From positions 1 to 64,000 of the forward strand of contig NZ_LUTR01000007.1 of assembly GCF_001597725.1 (NCBI RefSeq): 64,000 bases of DNA. The letters are read 5' to 3'. A model generated the notes under the pieces. The model was not told the DNA's origin. It did no database searches and worked only from the letters and a program-made list of their open reading frames with translations. Source of the DNA: Neptuniibacter marinus (GTDB lineage Bacteria > Pseudomonadota > Gammaproteobacteria > Pseudomonadales > Balneatricaceae). A program made the position numbers and the translations under genes. Below are positions 16,999 through 27,217 of the stretch, one piece after another (the first letter of the stretch is position 1; the number at the start of each line of letters is the position of its first letter).

Positions 16999-19791
16999 TT
17001 AGATACGTGCAGCTGGGATAGTATGCGCGACACTCAAGTCATCAGTCGGTGGCGTGAAGGTAGTCAAATCAATACCCTCAACCGCTTCTTTGTACTCTTC
17101 TAACGTCGGGAAACGACCTAGAACACAAGATAGTACAACCATTGGGGTAGACCCCAGTAGAGACTCACCTTTCTTCTCTGCAGTATCTTCTACAACACGA
17201 CCTTGGAAAAGACGCGTAGAAGTAGCCAATACAGTATCACCCGCTTCTGCTTTTTCCTGGTTACCCATGCATAGGTTACATCCAGGACGCTCCAGATACA
17301 GAATGTTTTCATACTTGGTACGTGCTGCTTCTTTTGGATGAGCATCAGAGAATTCGAACCCGGCGAATTTCTCCAACAACTCCCAATCACCTTCAGCTTT
17401 CAGCTCATCAACGATGTTGTAAGTCGGTGGCGCAACAACCAATGGTGCTTTAAAGGTCACAGGACCTTTCTTCTCTAGGTTACGTAACATTGCAGCGATG
17501 ATCTGCATATCGCCTTTATGAACCATACAAGAACCAACGAAGCCCAGATCAACCTTACGGCCATCGTAGTATGAAGCAGGACGAATCACATCATGAGTAT
17601 AACGTTTAGAGACATCATCATTGTTGACGTCTGGATCAGCAATCATTGGCTCTTCAATTACGTCCAGATCAACAACAAGCTCAGCGTAGTATTTAGCGTT
17701 ATCATCTGGAGCCAGAGCAGGCGCTTCACCAGATTTCACTTCAGCGATACGCTTGTCTGCTAGGTCAATCAGCCCCTGCAGCATGCGAGCTTCGTTATCC
17801 ATACCTTTATCGATCATAATCTGGATACGAGACTTAGCCAGCTCCAAAGACTGGATCAGCGTGTCATCAGTGGAGATACAGATAGAAGCTTTCGCTTTCA
17901 TTTCTGCTGTCCAATCAGTGAAGGTGAACGCTTGGTCAGCTAACAGCGTACCAATCTGTACTTCGATAACACGGCCCTGGAATACGTTTTCGCCAGCGAA
18001 TTTCTTCAGCATTTGTGCCTGAGTTGCATGTACGATATCACGGAAATCCATGTGAGGCTGCATCTTGCCTTTGAAGGTAACCTTCACAGACTCAGGAATT
18101 GGCATAGCCGATTCACCGGTTGCCAGTGCAATCGCAACCGTACCAGAATCAGCACCGAACGCTACACCTTTAGACATGCGGGTGTGAGAGTCGCCACCGA
18201 TGATGATTGCACGGTCGTCAACTGTAATGTCGTTTAGTACTTTGTGAATCACGTCAGTCATGGAGTGATAAACGTTTTTCGGATCACGGGCTGTGATTAC
18301 GCCGAACGCGTTCATGAACGCCATCAGCTTAGGCGTATTTGCCTTCGCTTTGTTATCCCATACAGAGGCAGTGTGACAACCAGACTGGAAGGCACCATCC
18401 ACACTTGTAGATATCGTAGAAGCGGCCATCGCTTCAAGTTCCTGACAGGTCATAGGACCCGTAGTGTCCTGAGAACCAACAATGTTCACTTTAACCCGAA
18501 CATCAGAACCTGCGTGTAAAGGAGTAGAAGACGCTACACCTACTGCGTTGCGGTTAAAGATCTTCTCAACAGCCGTTAGGCCTTGGTCTTCGATAGAGAT
18601 CTCTTTAGATTGCGCGTAAACAGCAGGCGCTTCTACACCTAAAGTTTCAGCTGCGAACGTTTGCAGTTTCTTACCGAAAGTTACCGCGTAAGAACCGCCA
18701 GCCTTCATGAATTCTACTTTTTGAGGAGTGAAAGCATCCGCTATGTCGGCCAGTTCTTTGTCGCCGTTGTACAGTTTCTTAGCTTTAGTATCGATCGTCA
18801 GAACAGTACCTGTAGCGACAGAGTATGCTTCTTCCAGTACAGGGTCACCATTTGCGTCACGAACAATCTCGCCGTTTGCGTCAGTTTTCTTAACCCAGTT
18901 CTTTAAATCCAGACCAATACCGCCAGTTACACCAACAGTCGTAAGGAAGATAGGTGCGATACCGTTAGTACCAGCAACGACCGGACGGTTGTTGATGTAT
19001 GGAATGTATGGAGAAGTTGGCTCACCTGCCCACAGTGCCACGTTGTTTACACCCGACATACGGGAAGAACCTACGCCCATTGTGCCCTTTTCAGCGATCA
19101 GCATCACTTTAGCGTTAGGGTGCTTCTTACCCAGTTCAACGATTTCTTGCTGAGCTTCTGGGGAGATCATGCACTTGCCGTGTAGCTCACGGTCTGCACG
19201 CGAGTGAGACTGGTTACCAGGAGAAAGAAGGTCAGTAGATATATCACCTTCAGCGGCAATATAAGTAACAACGTCGATCTTCTCTGGGATATCATCCAGC
19301 TTGGTGAAGAATTCAGCTTTTGAGTAACTTTCCAAGAGCTCTTTAGCGATGGCATTACCCGCTTTGAAAGCATCAGCCAGACGAGCGTAGTCTGCGTCAT
19401 ACAGGAATACCTGAGACTTCAGAACTTCACCCGCAGCTGCCGCCTGAGCATCGTCAGACAATGCGATATCCAGCAATACTTCAACAGAAGGACCGCCTTT
19501 CATATGAGATAATTGTTCAAGCGCAAATTCAGGAGAGATCTCTGCAACTGTTTCTGTGCCCAGAGCAATATCTTTCAGGAAAGCCGCTTTAACGACAGCC
19601 GCTGGAGTCGTACCCGGTAGCGTGTTGTAGATGAAGAAGTTCAAAGATGCTTCGCGATGCTCATTACCAACGTCTTTAATCTGGGCAATGATTTCAGAAA
19701 GTAGCTCAGCACTATCAATCGGTTTGGGATTCAGGCCAAGGTCCTTTTTGCGAACCTCTATTTCTTCTAGGTAGTCAGAATAATAACTCAT
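16999..19791 (-). CDS. acnB: Aconitate hydratase B, long form
   Basis: A 930-residue AcnB-type aconitase that interconverts citrate and isocitrate; AcnB often also acts on 2-methylisocitrate. Fe-S ligands are visible in VGSCMVHKG (about 748) and PGCNLCMGNQ (about 837 and 840). Other landmarks are SVDGAFQSGCHTAS and IGGDSHTRMSKG. The N-terminus carries the AcnB HEAT-like domain (LLSEIIAQIKD, LSHMKGGPSVEVLLD). At 930 residues it exceeds the about 865-residue enterobacterial form, and its wording recalls the AcnB of Bacteroidetes, a resemblance drawn from memory. It is divergent from acnA across 840 bases. Confidence 0.95.
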   Translation of the reverse strand: MSYYSDYLEEIEVRKKDLGLNPKPIDSAELLSEIIAQIKDVGNEHREASLNFFIYNTLPGTTPAAVVKAAFLKDIALGTETVAEISPEFALEQLSHMKGGPSVEVLLDIALSDDAQAAAAGEVLKSQVFLYDADYARLADAFKAGNAIAKELLESYSKAEFFTKLDDIPEKIDVVTYIAAEGDISTDLLSPGNQSHSRADRELHGKCMISPEAQQEIVELGKKHPNAKVMLIAEKGTMGVGSSRMSGVNNVALWAGEPTSPYIPYINNRPVVAGTNGIAPIFLTTVGVTGGIGLDLKNWVKKTDANGEIVRDANGDPVLEEAYSVATGTVLTIDTKAKKLYNGDKELADIADAFTPQKVEFMKAGGSYAVTFGKKLQTFAAETLGVEAPAVYAQSKEISIEDQGLTAVEKIFNRNAVGVASSTPLHAGSDVRVKVNIVGSQDTTGPMTCQELEAMAASTISTSVDGAFQSGCHTASVWDNKAKANTPKLMAFMNAFGVITARDPKNVYHSMTDVIHKVLNDITVDDRAIIIGGDSHTRMSKGVAFGADSGTVAIALATGESAMPIPESVKVTFKGKMQPHMDFRDIVHATQAQMLKKFAGENVFQGRVIEVQIGTLLADQAFTFTDWTAEMKAKASICISTDDTLIQSLELAKSRIQIMIDKGMDNEARMLQGLIDLADKRIAEVKSGEAPALAPDDNAKYYAELVVDLDVIEEPMIADPDVNNDDVSKRYTHDVIRPASYYDGRKVDLGFVGSCMVHKGDMQIIAAMLRNLEKKGPVTFKAPLVVAPPTYNIVDELKAEGDWELLEKFAGFEFSDAHPKEAARTKYENILYLERPGCNLCMGNQEKAEAGDTVLATSTRLFQGRVVEDTAEKKGESLLGSTPMVVLSCVLGRFPTLEEYKEAVEGIDLTTFTPPTDDLSVAHTIPAARI

Positions 19792-20237
19792 AGCGTAAAG
19801 CGTCTCGTCTCAATTAATTCTAATTATGAATCAGTCACATATTATAAGGAAAAAGCGACAAACAGCTCAATGAAAACAATTTAAATAAAGCTTATAGTCG
19901 ATATAAATAAAATAAATACAAGTAAAATCAGATAGTTAAAGATGGTATACATTGGTTGTAGGTACATATGTTTTTTTACAGATATTGCCGCCCCGCCCCC
20001 TTATTGAGAACAACAATCATTTAAAACGTATTTGATTTTTAGGATCGCCCAAGGTGAGTCAACCAATATCTGTTATAGAATCGATTAACTAGCTCTCGTA
20101 TCTATAGTTAATACCTAATACTTAAGCTCCATTAATCATACTCGAAGCAGTCTAACTGAAACGCTGCCGATCACTTAAACATAGATAGGTTTTCGCCCAC
20201 CAGCCATGCAAGCCTTTTTATTATCGGCTTTAATTTA

Positions 20238-20261
20238 GAGACAGAGACAGAGACAGAGACA
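20238..20261. repeat. Four tandem GAGACA hexamers
   Basis: Exactly four copies of the hexamer GAGACA in a row, about 370 bases upstream of acnA. Perfect hexamer arrays can change copy number by slippage. The distance from acnA leaves any effect on expression open. Confidence 0.9.
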
Positions 20262-20462
20262 GCTTATCTATGCCGGTTTACCCCTTAACCCTTTTTCGCT
20301 CTAGTAAATAGCATCACAGTCACACAACAGTATATAAATACGCCTAACACCACGTGGAAATTTTTTAAAACCTCTACATTTACTAGCAAATAGTCGTAGA
20401 TTGTATGTAATTATGCCAAAAAGATGCCTACAACACTTGTTTTAAGCAACTCATCGTCTAAC

Positions 20463-20474
20463 ATTGTCGACAAT
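20463..20474. promoter_or_regulatory. 12-bp palindrome, GntR-type operator candidate
   Basis: ATTGTCGACAAT is a perfect 12-bp palindrome about 157 bases upstream of the acnA start. TTGTnnACAA-type dyads are typical of GntR/FadR-family operators, including regulators of propionate and dicarboxylate genes. That family link is from general knowledge; no such regulator is encoded nearby. Confidence 0.45.
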
Positions 20475-20631
20475 CTAAATAAAGCAATAATTTATGTTGC
20501 AGGTAACAAGGGTTCGTTTGACGGCCAACTAAACAACTGACAAGAAAACCGAGCAACTTCGACACTGACCGGAGTCTCGTGCAAGAAAAGTTGTAGAGCC
20601 AGCAACATCCGATCTGCGTGAGGTATACAAT

Positions 20632-23349
20632 ATGACAAGCCCAATCAATTTTGATCCATCCTGTTCCATTAAAACACTCCCCGGAACAACACTCAGCTAC
20701 CATAGTCTTCCAGATACCGCTGAATTATTTGGCATAAACCTTAATGAACTTCCGTTTTCTCTCCGCCCTATATTGGAAGGTATCGCCCGAAACGTTGGCC
20801 AAAACGGCATAACCGCAGAGCAGGTTCAGGCACTTGGAAGTTGGGCAGAAGACCAAGGCAAAAAACCGATCGAAATTCCTTTCACTGCAGGTCGCGTCCT
20901 TATGCACGACCTGAGTGGCACCCCTGCCATTGTGGATTTTGCAGCTATGCGCTCAGCTGTTCAGCGCATGGGCATGGATCCAGCCATCATTGAACCTTTA
21001 GTTCGTGCAGATCTGGTTATCGATCATACGGTTACAATGGACAATACAGGCAGCCCAGCATCCCTTAGAATCAATGGAGAACTAGAAGCTACCAGAAATA
21101 AAGAGCGTTATGCATTTTTGAAATGGGGCGCACAGGCATTTGATACCATCAGAATAATCCCCCCACAAACCGGGATTGTTCATCAGGTCAACCTAGAGTA
21201 TTTAGCACAAGGTTATCTCGACATTAATGGGCTGATGGTTCCGGATACACTCATTGGTATGGATAGCCATACACCAATGGCTAACGCCTTAGGTATTGTT
21301 GGCTGGGGCGTTGGCGGCATTGAAGCCGGAGCTTCCATGCTTGGCCAACCTATGCAGATGCTAGCACCCGAAGTAGTGGGTGTTGAGCTTACTGGCGCAT
21401 TAAGGGAAGGCGTCACTGCAACAGATTTGGTACTGACGATCACTGAGATGTTGAGAAAATATCCAGCAGGAGTTGTTGGAAAGTTTGTTGAATATATCGG
21501 TGAAGGGTGTGCAAACCTTTCCCTGCCTGACCGTGCCACCATCGCCAACATGTCGCCAGAATATGGCGCAACCATGGGCTTTTTTCCATTTGACGAAATC
21601 TCTGCCGAGTATCTAAGAGCAACGGGTAGAGATGGCGATCTACCACTTGCTTTTTATAAAGCACAAAATATGACGTGGACGCCGGGACAATCCTTGCCTC
21701 GCTACACTGATCTTCTGCAGTTAGATCTATCCACTGTTGAACCTTCGGTGGCTGGCCCTAAAAGACCTCAAGACAGACTACCACTGGCTGAACTTGGCAA
21801 CGTTTTCAAAAAAGCGGCAACTGAAGGCGATCGTACGCCTGAAGTGATTAACGTGACACCAATGAAAGCAGATGAAACAGGCATTTTCGCCCCCCTTCCT
21901 GAAAGAGAGTTAAAAGACGGCGATATCCTAATAGCAGCGATTACGTCCTGCACCAATACATCCAACCCAAGCTTATTGATTGCAGCTGGCTTGCTTGCCA
22001 AAAAAGCCAATGACCTTGGGATGCAAGTACCTAACGGCGTTAAAACATCGCTGGCACCGGGATCTCCGGTTGCAACCGACTTTTTAACGAAGGCAGGACT
22101 ACAACAACATTTGGATGCACTGGGCTTTAATACTGCCGGTTACGGGTGCACAACCTGTGTGGGTAATTCTGGCCCTCTAGCGCCAAGCATTGAAGCCGCA
22201 TTACAAAACCACGATATTATCGCCGCGTCTGTTTTATCCGGTAACCGGAACTTTGAAGGCCGCGTACATCCGGATGTTGATACTAACTTCCTTATGTCCC
22301 CTCCTCTAGTGGTTGCCATGGCCATTGCGGGCAATGTGAATATTGATGTGAACACTCAGCCCATTGGTCAGGATGCAGAAGGAAACAATGTTTTCCTTAA
22401 AGATATCTGGCCGAGCAATGCAGAAATCACTCAGACCATGCACGAATGCATGGATCCGAAAGCCTTTAGAGAAACCTATGAGAATTCACTCGATGGGCCT
22501 GATACTTGGCAAAACTTAACCTCTCCTACCGGTCCTGTTTATGACTGGGATCCAGACTCAACCTATATACAAGAAATCTCTTTCTTCGATGGCTTCTCAC
22601 TGGAAACACCTAAAGACGCACTAAACAATATCTCAGGAGCACGCATGCTGGTGATGTGTGATGATAATACAACCACCGACCATATATCACCGGTCAGCCG
22701 TATACGTCCAGACTCCCCTCCTGGTGAGTACCTAATATCAAAAGGCGTGACAGAGAACGACCTGACATCGCTTGGGGCACGCCGAGGCAACCATCATGTG
22801 ATGCTGCGCAGTATTTTCGGCAATGGCAAAGCCAGAAACCTGATGCTACCCGGCACCACTGGCGCGGTAACCCGTTATCACCCGCCTGAAGGTAAACCCA
22901 CTCAAATGTCTATTTACGATGCCGCCGCCCGTTACCGTGAAGAAAACACGCCTAGCCTAGTGTTTGGCGGCAAACTTTATGGCACAGGATCCTCACGGGA
23001 TTGGGCTGCTAAAGGGCCTGCCTTGCTGGGTGTAAAGGCTATTATCGCTGAAAGCTTTGAACGTATTCACAAATCTAATTTAGTGGGGATGGGTGTTTTA
23101 CCCCTGCAATTACCACAAGGAGTCACACGCGCTTCTCTCAACTTGGATGGATCAGAAACCTTTGATTTAAATGGTATAAATACACTTAAACCAAGGGGAT
23201 CTGTGGAGCTAACTATTCACAGAACGGATGGGACATCTCAAAAAATAGAACTGCTGTCGCGCGTCGACACCTCATCAGAACTGGATCAAATACGTCATAA
23301 AGGCATCTTACCGATGGTGTTACGCGATATTATCGCCTCGAACTCTTAA
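20632..23349 (+). CDS. acnA: Aconitate hydratase A
   Basis: A 905-residue AcnA/IRP-type aconitase. It has the N-terminal ARVLMxD-like segment (GRVLMHDLSGTPAIVDFAAMR), DSHTPMANALG, the Fe-S ligands in SCTNTSNPS (about residue 440) and GYGCTTCVGNSG (about 505/508), and the swivel-domain GTGSSRDWAAKG. A GAGG ribosome site precedes the ATG. The length matches pseudomonad AcnA. AcnD (Fe-S 2-methylcitrate dehydratase) was considered, but there is no prpF/prpC neighbour and the wording fits AcnA better, although the sequence is rather divergent. It probably supports the TCA cycle under oxidative or iron stress, the usual AcnA role. Confidence 0.88.
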   Translation: MTSPINFDPSCSIKTLPGTTLSYHSLPDTAELFGINLNELPFSLRPILEGIARNVGQNGITAEQVQALGSWAEDQGKKPIEIPFTAGRVLMHDLSGTPAIVDFAAMRSAVQRMGMDPAIIEPLVRADLVIDHTVTMDNTGSPASLRINGELEATRNKERYAFLKWGAQAFDTIRIIPPQTGIVHQVNLEYLAQGYLDINGLMVPDTLIGMDSHTPMANALGIVGWGVGGIEAGASMLGQPMQMLAPEVVGVELTGALREGVTATDLVLTITEMLRKYPAGVVGKFVEYIGEGCANLSLPDRATIANMSPEYGATMGFFPFDEISAEYLRATGRDGDLPLAFYKAQNMTWTPGQSLPRYTDLLQLDLSTVEPSVAGPKRPQDRLPLAELGNVFKKAATEGDRTPEVINVTPMKADETGIFAPLPERELKDGDILIAAITSCTNTSNPSLLIAAGLLAKKANDLGMQVPNGVKTSLAPGSPVATDFLTKAGLQQHLDALGFNTAGYGCTTCVGNSGPLAPSIEAALQNHDIIAASVLSGNRNFEGRVHPDVDTNFLMSPPLVVAMAIAGNVNIDVNTQPIGQDAEGNNVFLKDIWPSNAEITQTMHECMDPKAFRETYENSLDGPDTWQNLTSPTGPVYDWDPDSTYIQEISFFDGFSLETPKDALNNISGARMLVMCDDNTTTDHISPVSRIRPDSPPGEYLISKGVTENDLTSLGARRGNHHVMLRSIFGNGKARNLMLPGTTGAVTRYHPPEGKPTQMSIYDAAARYREENTPSLVFGGKLYGTGSSRDWAAKGPALLGVKAIIAESFERIHKSNLVGMGVLPLQLPQGVTRASLNLDGSETFDLNGINTLKPRGSVELTIHRTDGTSQKIELLSRVDTSSELDQIRHKGILPMVLRDIIASNS

Positions 23350-23359
23350 CAACATAATT

Positions 23360-23403
23360 GGGCAACGATATCTGAGTTCAGTTCGGATATGGTTGCCCTT
23401 TTT
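23360..23403 (+). terminator. Rho-independent terminator of acnA
   Basis: GGGCAACGATATC and GGATATGGTTGCCC pair, with small mismatches, around a loop, followed by TTTTT, ten bases after the acnA stop. Confidence 0.8.
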
Positions 23404-23480
23404 CAAAAACAGCCAGAGACGGACTCCGCGCCTCTACTGCTATTCCTATGCAGATACTAATTGCGATAAAACTCAGACAC

Positions 23481-23511
23481 AAAAAAGGCCTGTTTAAACA
23501 AACAAGCCTTC
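23481..23511 (-). terminator. Rho-independent terminator of cysB
   Basis: On the minus strand AAGGCTTGTTT pairs with AAACAGGCCTT (11 bp, one wobble) around GTTT and runs into TTTTTT, 20 bases after the cysB stop. Confidence 0.85.
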
Positions 23512-23530
23512 GGTAGATATTAACGCAACG

Positions 23531-24544
<1,014 letters not shown>

Positions 24545-24616
24545 TCATAAGAAATTTAACGTTATTATAACAGTTTAGAATAAATTCAATAGATCAGAAA
24601 GCAAGAGCGATAAGAA

Positions 24617-25717
24617 CTATCCTCGCGCATTCAATCGCCTGATTTCCTCATCCTGAGCAATAATTTTCTTTTCAAGACTATTGATTTTAGCCAACGACCG
24701 TACAAGTTCATCTTCTTTATCTTTGAACTGTGAACGCAAACTTGCTTCGCGCCTAGAGTGCTCAGAAGCCAAGCTAACTTGCTTCTGTCTTGCCCGCCTA
24801 ACTTCTTCATCCATAATCTTAACTTTATCTTCTAATCTTTTGTTTTTATTAGATTCAGCAAGTAGTGACGAATTGATTTTTGATAATTCTCTTGTCTGTC
24901 CAGAGGTATCCTGCTTAATCTGTTTAAGCTCAGTTTCTAGACTTTTTATCTGGGTTTTCTGTGTGTCATTTTTAACATCTTTTCTAGCTAATTCAGTTTG
25001 TAAGTCATGGATATTTTTAGTCAGCGCTGATTCTTTTTTACCCACTTCATCTCTGAGCTTTTCAAGAGCGCCTCGATAATATCGCACATCAGCGTCTGCT
25101 TTACTCACCGCCTCGAGAGTGTGTCGCTGTTCCTCTTTTATACGCAAATCAAACGTACGTTTACTATCATCATAGGTTTTTCGTAAATGATTAAGTTCCT
25201 GCTCAATATTTAAACGGTTTTGCTCTTCCTGCTTCTTCTGTGACGTCTCCGCCGTCAGGTTAGCTTTCAGCACTTCAATTTCAGCTTCAAGCCCTTTAAT
25301 TTGAGTATCTGCATCTTCTTTTTTATTTATTTCCGCTCTCAACCTCTCCTCTATATCACTTAAACGGCCACGCGACTCTTTAAGTGACTCATCTGCTTCT
25401 CGACGAGCCACCTCAAGCCCAACATCATGACTATGCTTATCAACACTAAGTAAACCATTCGCCTCCTGTACCGCTTGCTGCCAAAGTTTAGAAAATGACT
25501 GTGTTAGCGATTCAGGAATCTCAGGAATGCTAACATCAGCTACATTCAAAACAATACGTTCAGGTACTAAAGCCCACCACTCATGCAAATCAGTTTCTAC
25601 TGTTGCTTCATCGCAACCTAAAGATTCAGATATAAGCATTGCTGTCGGCTGAAACCCAGCCAATAACAAACGATCTGCAGTTGAATATATTCTCTCTTTT
25701 AAAGCCAAATCACTCAT
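24617..25717 (-). CDS. KfrA-like DNA-binding coiled-coil protein
   Basis: A 366-residue protein. The first about 100 residues fit the KfrA N-terminal DNA-binding domain (KERIYSTADRLLLAGFQPTAMLISESLG, a helix-turn-helix, then EWWALVPERI). The rest (about 105-360) is a continuous coiled coil rich in Glu, Lys and Arg. On IncP plasmids KfrA is an autoregulator with an alpha-helical tail thought to help segregation. This chromosomal copy lies 16 bases after rluC in the same direction. Its cellular role is unknown; nucleoid or DNA organisation is only an inference. Confidence 0.85.
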   Translation of the reverse strand: MSDLALKERIYSTADRLLLAGFQPTAMLISESLGCDEATVETDLHEWWALVPERIVLNVADVSIPEIPESLTQSFSKLWQQAVQEANGLLSVDKHSHDVGLEVARREADESLKESRGRLSDIEERLRAEINKKEDADTQIKGLEAEIEVLKANLTAETSQKKQEEQNRLNIEQELNHLRKTYDDSKRTFDLRIKEEQRHTLEAVSKADADVRYYRGALEKLRDEVGKKESALTKNIHDLQTELARKDVKNDTQKTQIKSLETELKQIKQDTSGQTRELSKINSSLLAESNKNKRLEDKVKIMDEEVRRARQKQVSLASEHSRREASLRSQFKDKEDELVRSLAKINSLEKKIIAQDEEIRRLNARG

Positions 25718-25733
25718 ATAAAAATAAAATCCA

Positions 25734-26699
25734 TTAACTATTCTTGCTCTTAAAACTATTCACCGCTTTTTGAAGCTTTATTTCAAGCGGAGCCTTTATT
25801 ACTTTACGACCACCCGAAGGTAGAGGGAACCGCAATTCTGCAGCATGGAGGAATAAACGATCAAAGCCATGAGTACGCATTACCTCATTCATTTCATCCG
25901 TATTATACTTCTGATCACCTACAATGGGGTGGCCTGAAAACTGACAATGAACACGAATCTGATGCGTTCTACCTGTAATGGGTCGCGCCTCAATCAAGGT
26001 TGCCTGACGACCAAATCGCTCAAGCACCTTAAACTCAGTCAATGATGCCTTACCATCAGCAGAGACTTTAACTACGCGTTCTCCCGATTTAAGCTCATTT
26101 TTCCTCAGCGGCGCATCTACTCTTCTTTTTCTTTCACTCCATGAGCCCATCACCATGGCATGATAGATCTTAGTAATACGACTTTTCTGCAAAGATTCAT
26201 GCATTAACTTTAATGCGCTTCGCTTCTTAGCTAAAAGAATACAACCTGATGTATCACGATCCAATCGATGGACTAATTCCAAAAACTTAGCCTGAGGTCG
26301 CATCTGCCGAAAACTCTCAATCAGCCCTAAACTAATACCACTACCGCCGTGTACTGCAATCCCAGATGGTTTGTTTACGACGATCAGATCATCATCCTCA
26401 TAAAGGACAGCGGCTTCAAGCTGATCTATCAGCTTATTACCAATTTTTGCGGGTGCTTGCTTATCCGCTAAGCGAACGGGCGGGATACGCACCAAATCAT
26501 TAAGTTGTAATTTATATTCTGGTTTCACTCGTTTTTTATTAACTCTCACCTCGCCTTTACGCACAATCCGATAAATTAGACTTTTCGGCGCACCTTTTAA
26601 GGCAGTGATCAAGAAATTATCGACCCTTTGGCCTGCATTCCCTTCTGTAATTTCAACGAAGCGTACTTGATTGGTTGGCGAACTATTTTCTTGAGACAT
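25734..26699 (-). CDS. rluC: 23S rRNA pseudouridine synthase RluC
   Basis: A 321-residue RluA-family synthase. An N-terminal S4 RNA-binding domain (QRVDNFLITALKGAPKSLIYRIVRKGEVRVN, about 19-50) is followed by the catalytic motif HRLDRDTSGCILLAKK (catalytic Asp about residue 146) and GRTHQIRVHCQFSGHPIVGD. RluC modifies U955, U2504 and U2580 of 23S rRNA in E. coli. The gene is divergent from rne, the arrangement common in gammaproteobacteria, which supports the RluC call over RluA or RluD. Confidence 0.95.
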   Translation of the reverse strand: MSQENSSPTNQVRFVEITEGNAGQRVDNFLITALKGAPKSLIYRIVRKGEVRVNKKRVKPEYKLQLNDLVRIPPVRLADKQAPAKIGNKLIDQLEAAVLYEDDDLIVVNKPSGIAVHGGSGISLGLIESFRQMRPQAKFLELVHRLDRDTSGCILLAKKRSALKLMHESLQKSRITKIYHAMVMGSWSERKRRVDAPLRKNELKSGERVVKVSADGKASLTEFKVLERFGRQATLIEARPITGRTHQIRVHCQFSGHPIVGDQKYNTDEMNEVMRTHGFDRLFLHAAELRFPLPSGGRKVIKAPLEIKLQKAVNSFKSKNS

Positions 26700-26919
26700 A
26701 TTTATAATGAAAACCGATTAGCGAATTGATGCTGTAGTGGATAACTGCTATATTCTAGCCCTGCCGTGGTCTGTTGGCTTTATCTTTTTTCAATTGCTGT
26801 AATACAGACCCGAAAATCGCGGAAAAAAAACAAATTCTGCTGAAAAAAAGCGGCAACTATCATGAATATAAATTAAGAATAGCTTTTCACCCAGTCGGAA
26901 AAACCGGTTGGAGGTAGAG

Positions 26920-27027
26920 ATGCGCATTAGCCAGGAACCTGCTTTTACAGCAGCAACAATTAGAAAGAAGAACATGAGGCTGATGTTTCCTCTACCGAGG
27001 ACAGTTACTTTGCCGTTTGCGAAGTAA
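26920..27027 (+). CDS. Possible leader ORF upstream of rne (35 aa)
   Basis: An ATG frame of 35 codons, basic in composition (IRKKNMRLMF in the middle), with the best ribosome site of the region: TTGGAGG five bases before the ATG. Its TAA at 27025-27027 lies inside the 3' arm of the 27004-27028 hairpin, so ribosomes reaching the end would melt that hairpin. I recognise no protein family. It may be a regulatory leader peptide or chance. Confidence 0.35.
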   Translation: MRISQEPAFTAATIRKKNMRLMFPLPRTVTLPFAK

Positions 27028-27196
27028 CGTAAAACACATTAAATGTAAGATGCGACTCCCGCTCCAATTATATTGTTTGAGCAGCTGAAACTCTTATTGA
27101 ATCAGAAGTGGTTTAAATACCCTTAGGATTTTTGATGTATATAATCGTCCAAAAGACAGGCTTCTGGAGATTCCAGAACCTCCCTGCTGCGTGAGA

Positions 27197-27217
27197 AGCG
27201 TTCTATAAGAGAACGCT
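27197..27217 (+). promoter_or_regulatory. Hairpin abutting the rne start codon
   Basis: AGCGTTCT (27197-27204) and AGAACGCT (27210-27217) form a perfect 8-bp stem with loop ATAAG. The stem ends directly before the ATG at 27218 and takes in part of the AAGAGA ribosome site, so translation initiation should be structure-limited. Confidence 0.65.

Larger units (their letters stand above)
19792..20631. other. Long intergenic region between acnB and acnA
   Basis: An 840-base divergent spacer, unusually long, with no credible gene on either strand. It contains the four-copy GAGACA tract at 20238-20261 and the palindrome at 20463-20474, and must hold promoters for both aconitases. A small RNA is possible in the stretch, but I see no terminator-like hairpin that would define one. 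Confidence 0.5.
26700..27217 (+). promoter_or_regulatory. rluC-rne divergent region and structured rne leader
   Basis: About 520 bases separate rluC from rne, echoing the long autoregulatory 5' UTR of E. coli rne. Three stems are visible on the rne strand. The first is 27004-27028, GTTACTTTGC/GCGAAGTAAC with a five-base loop. The second is 27158-27181, AGG-TTCTGG/CCAGAA-CCT with an AGATT loop. The third is 27197-27217, AGCGTTCT/AGAACGCT, which ends one base before the ATG. RNase E cleaving its own leader is established in E. coli; applying this here is inference. Confidence 0.6.

Noticed and set aside
18728-19153. Plus-strand frame of 141 codons inside acnB
   Set aside because: Complement of a highly conserved aconitase region with strong codon bias; no ribosome site.
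20632-23349. acnD (2-methylcitrate dehydratase) for the second aconitase
   Set aside because: No prpB, prpC or prpF neighbours and the length and segments fit AcnA; kept only as an alternative.
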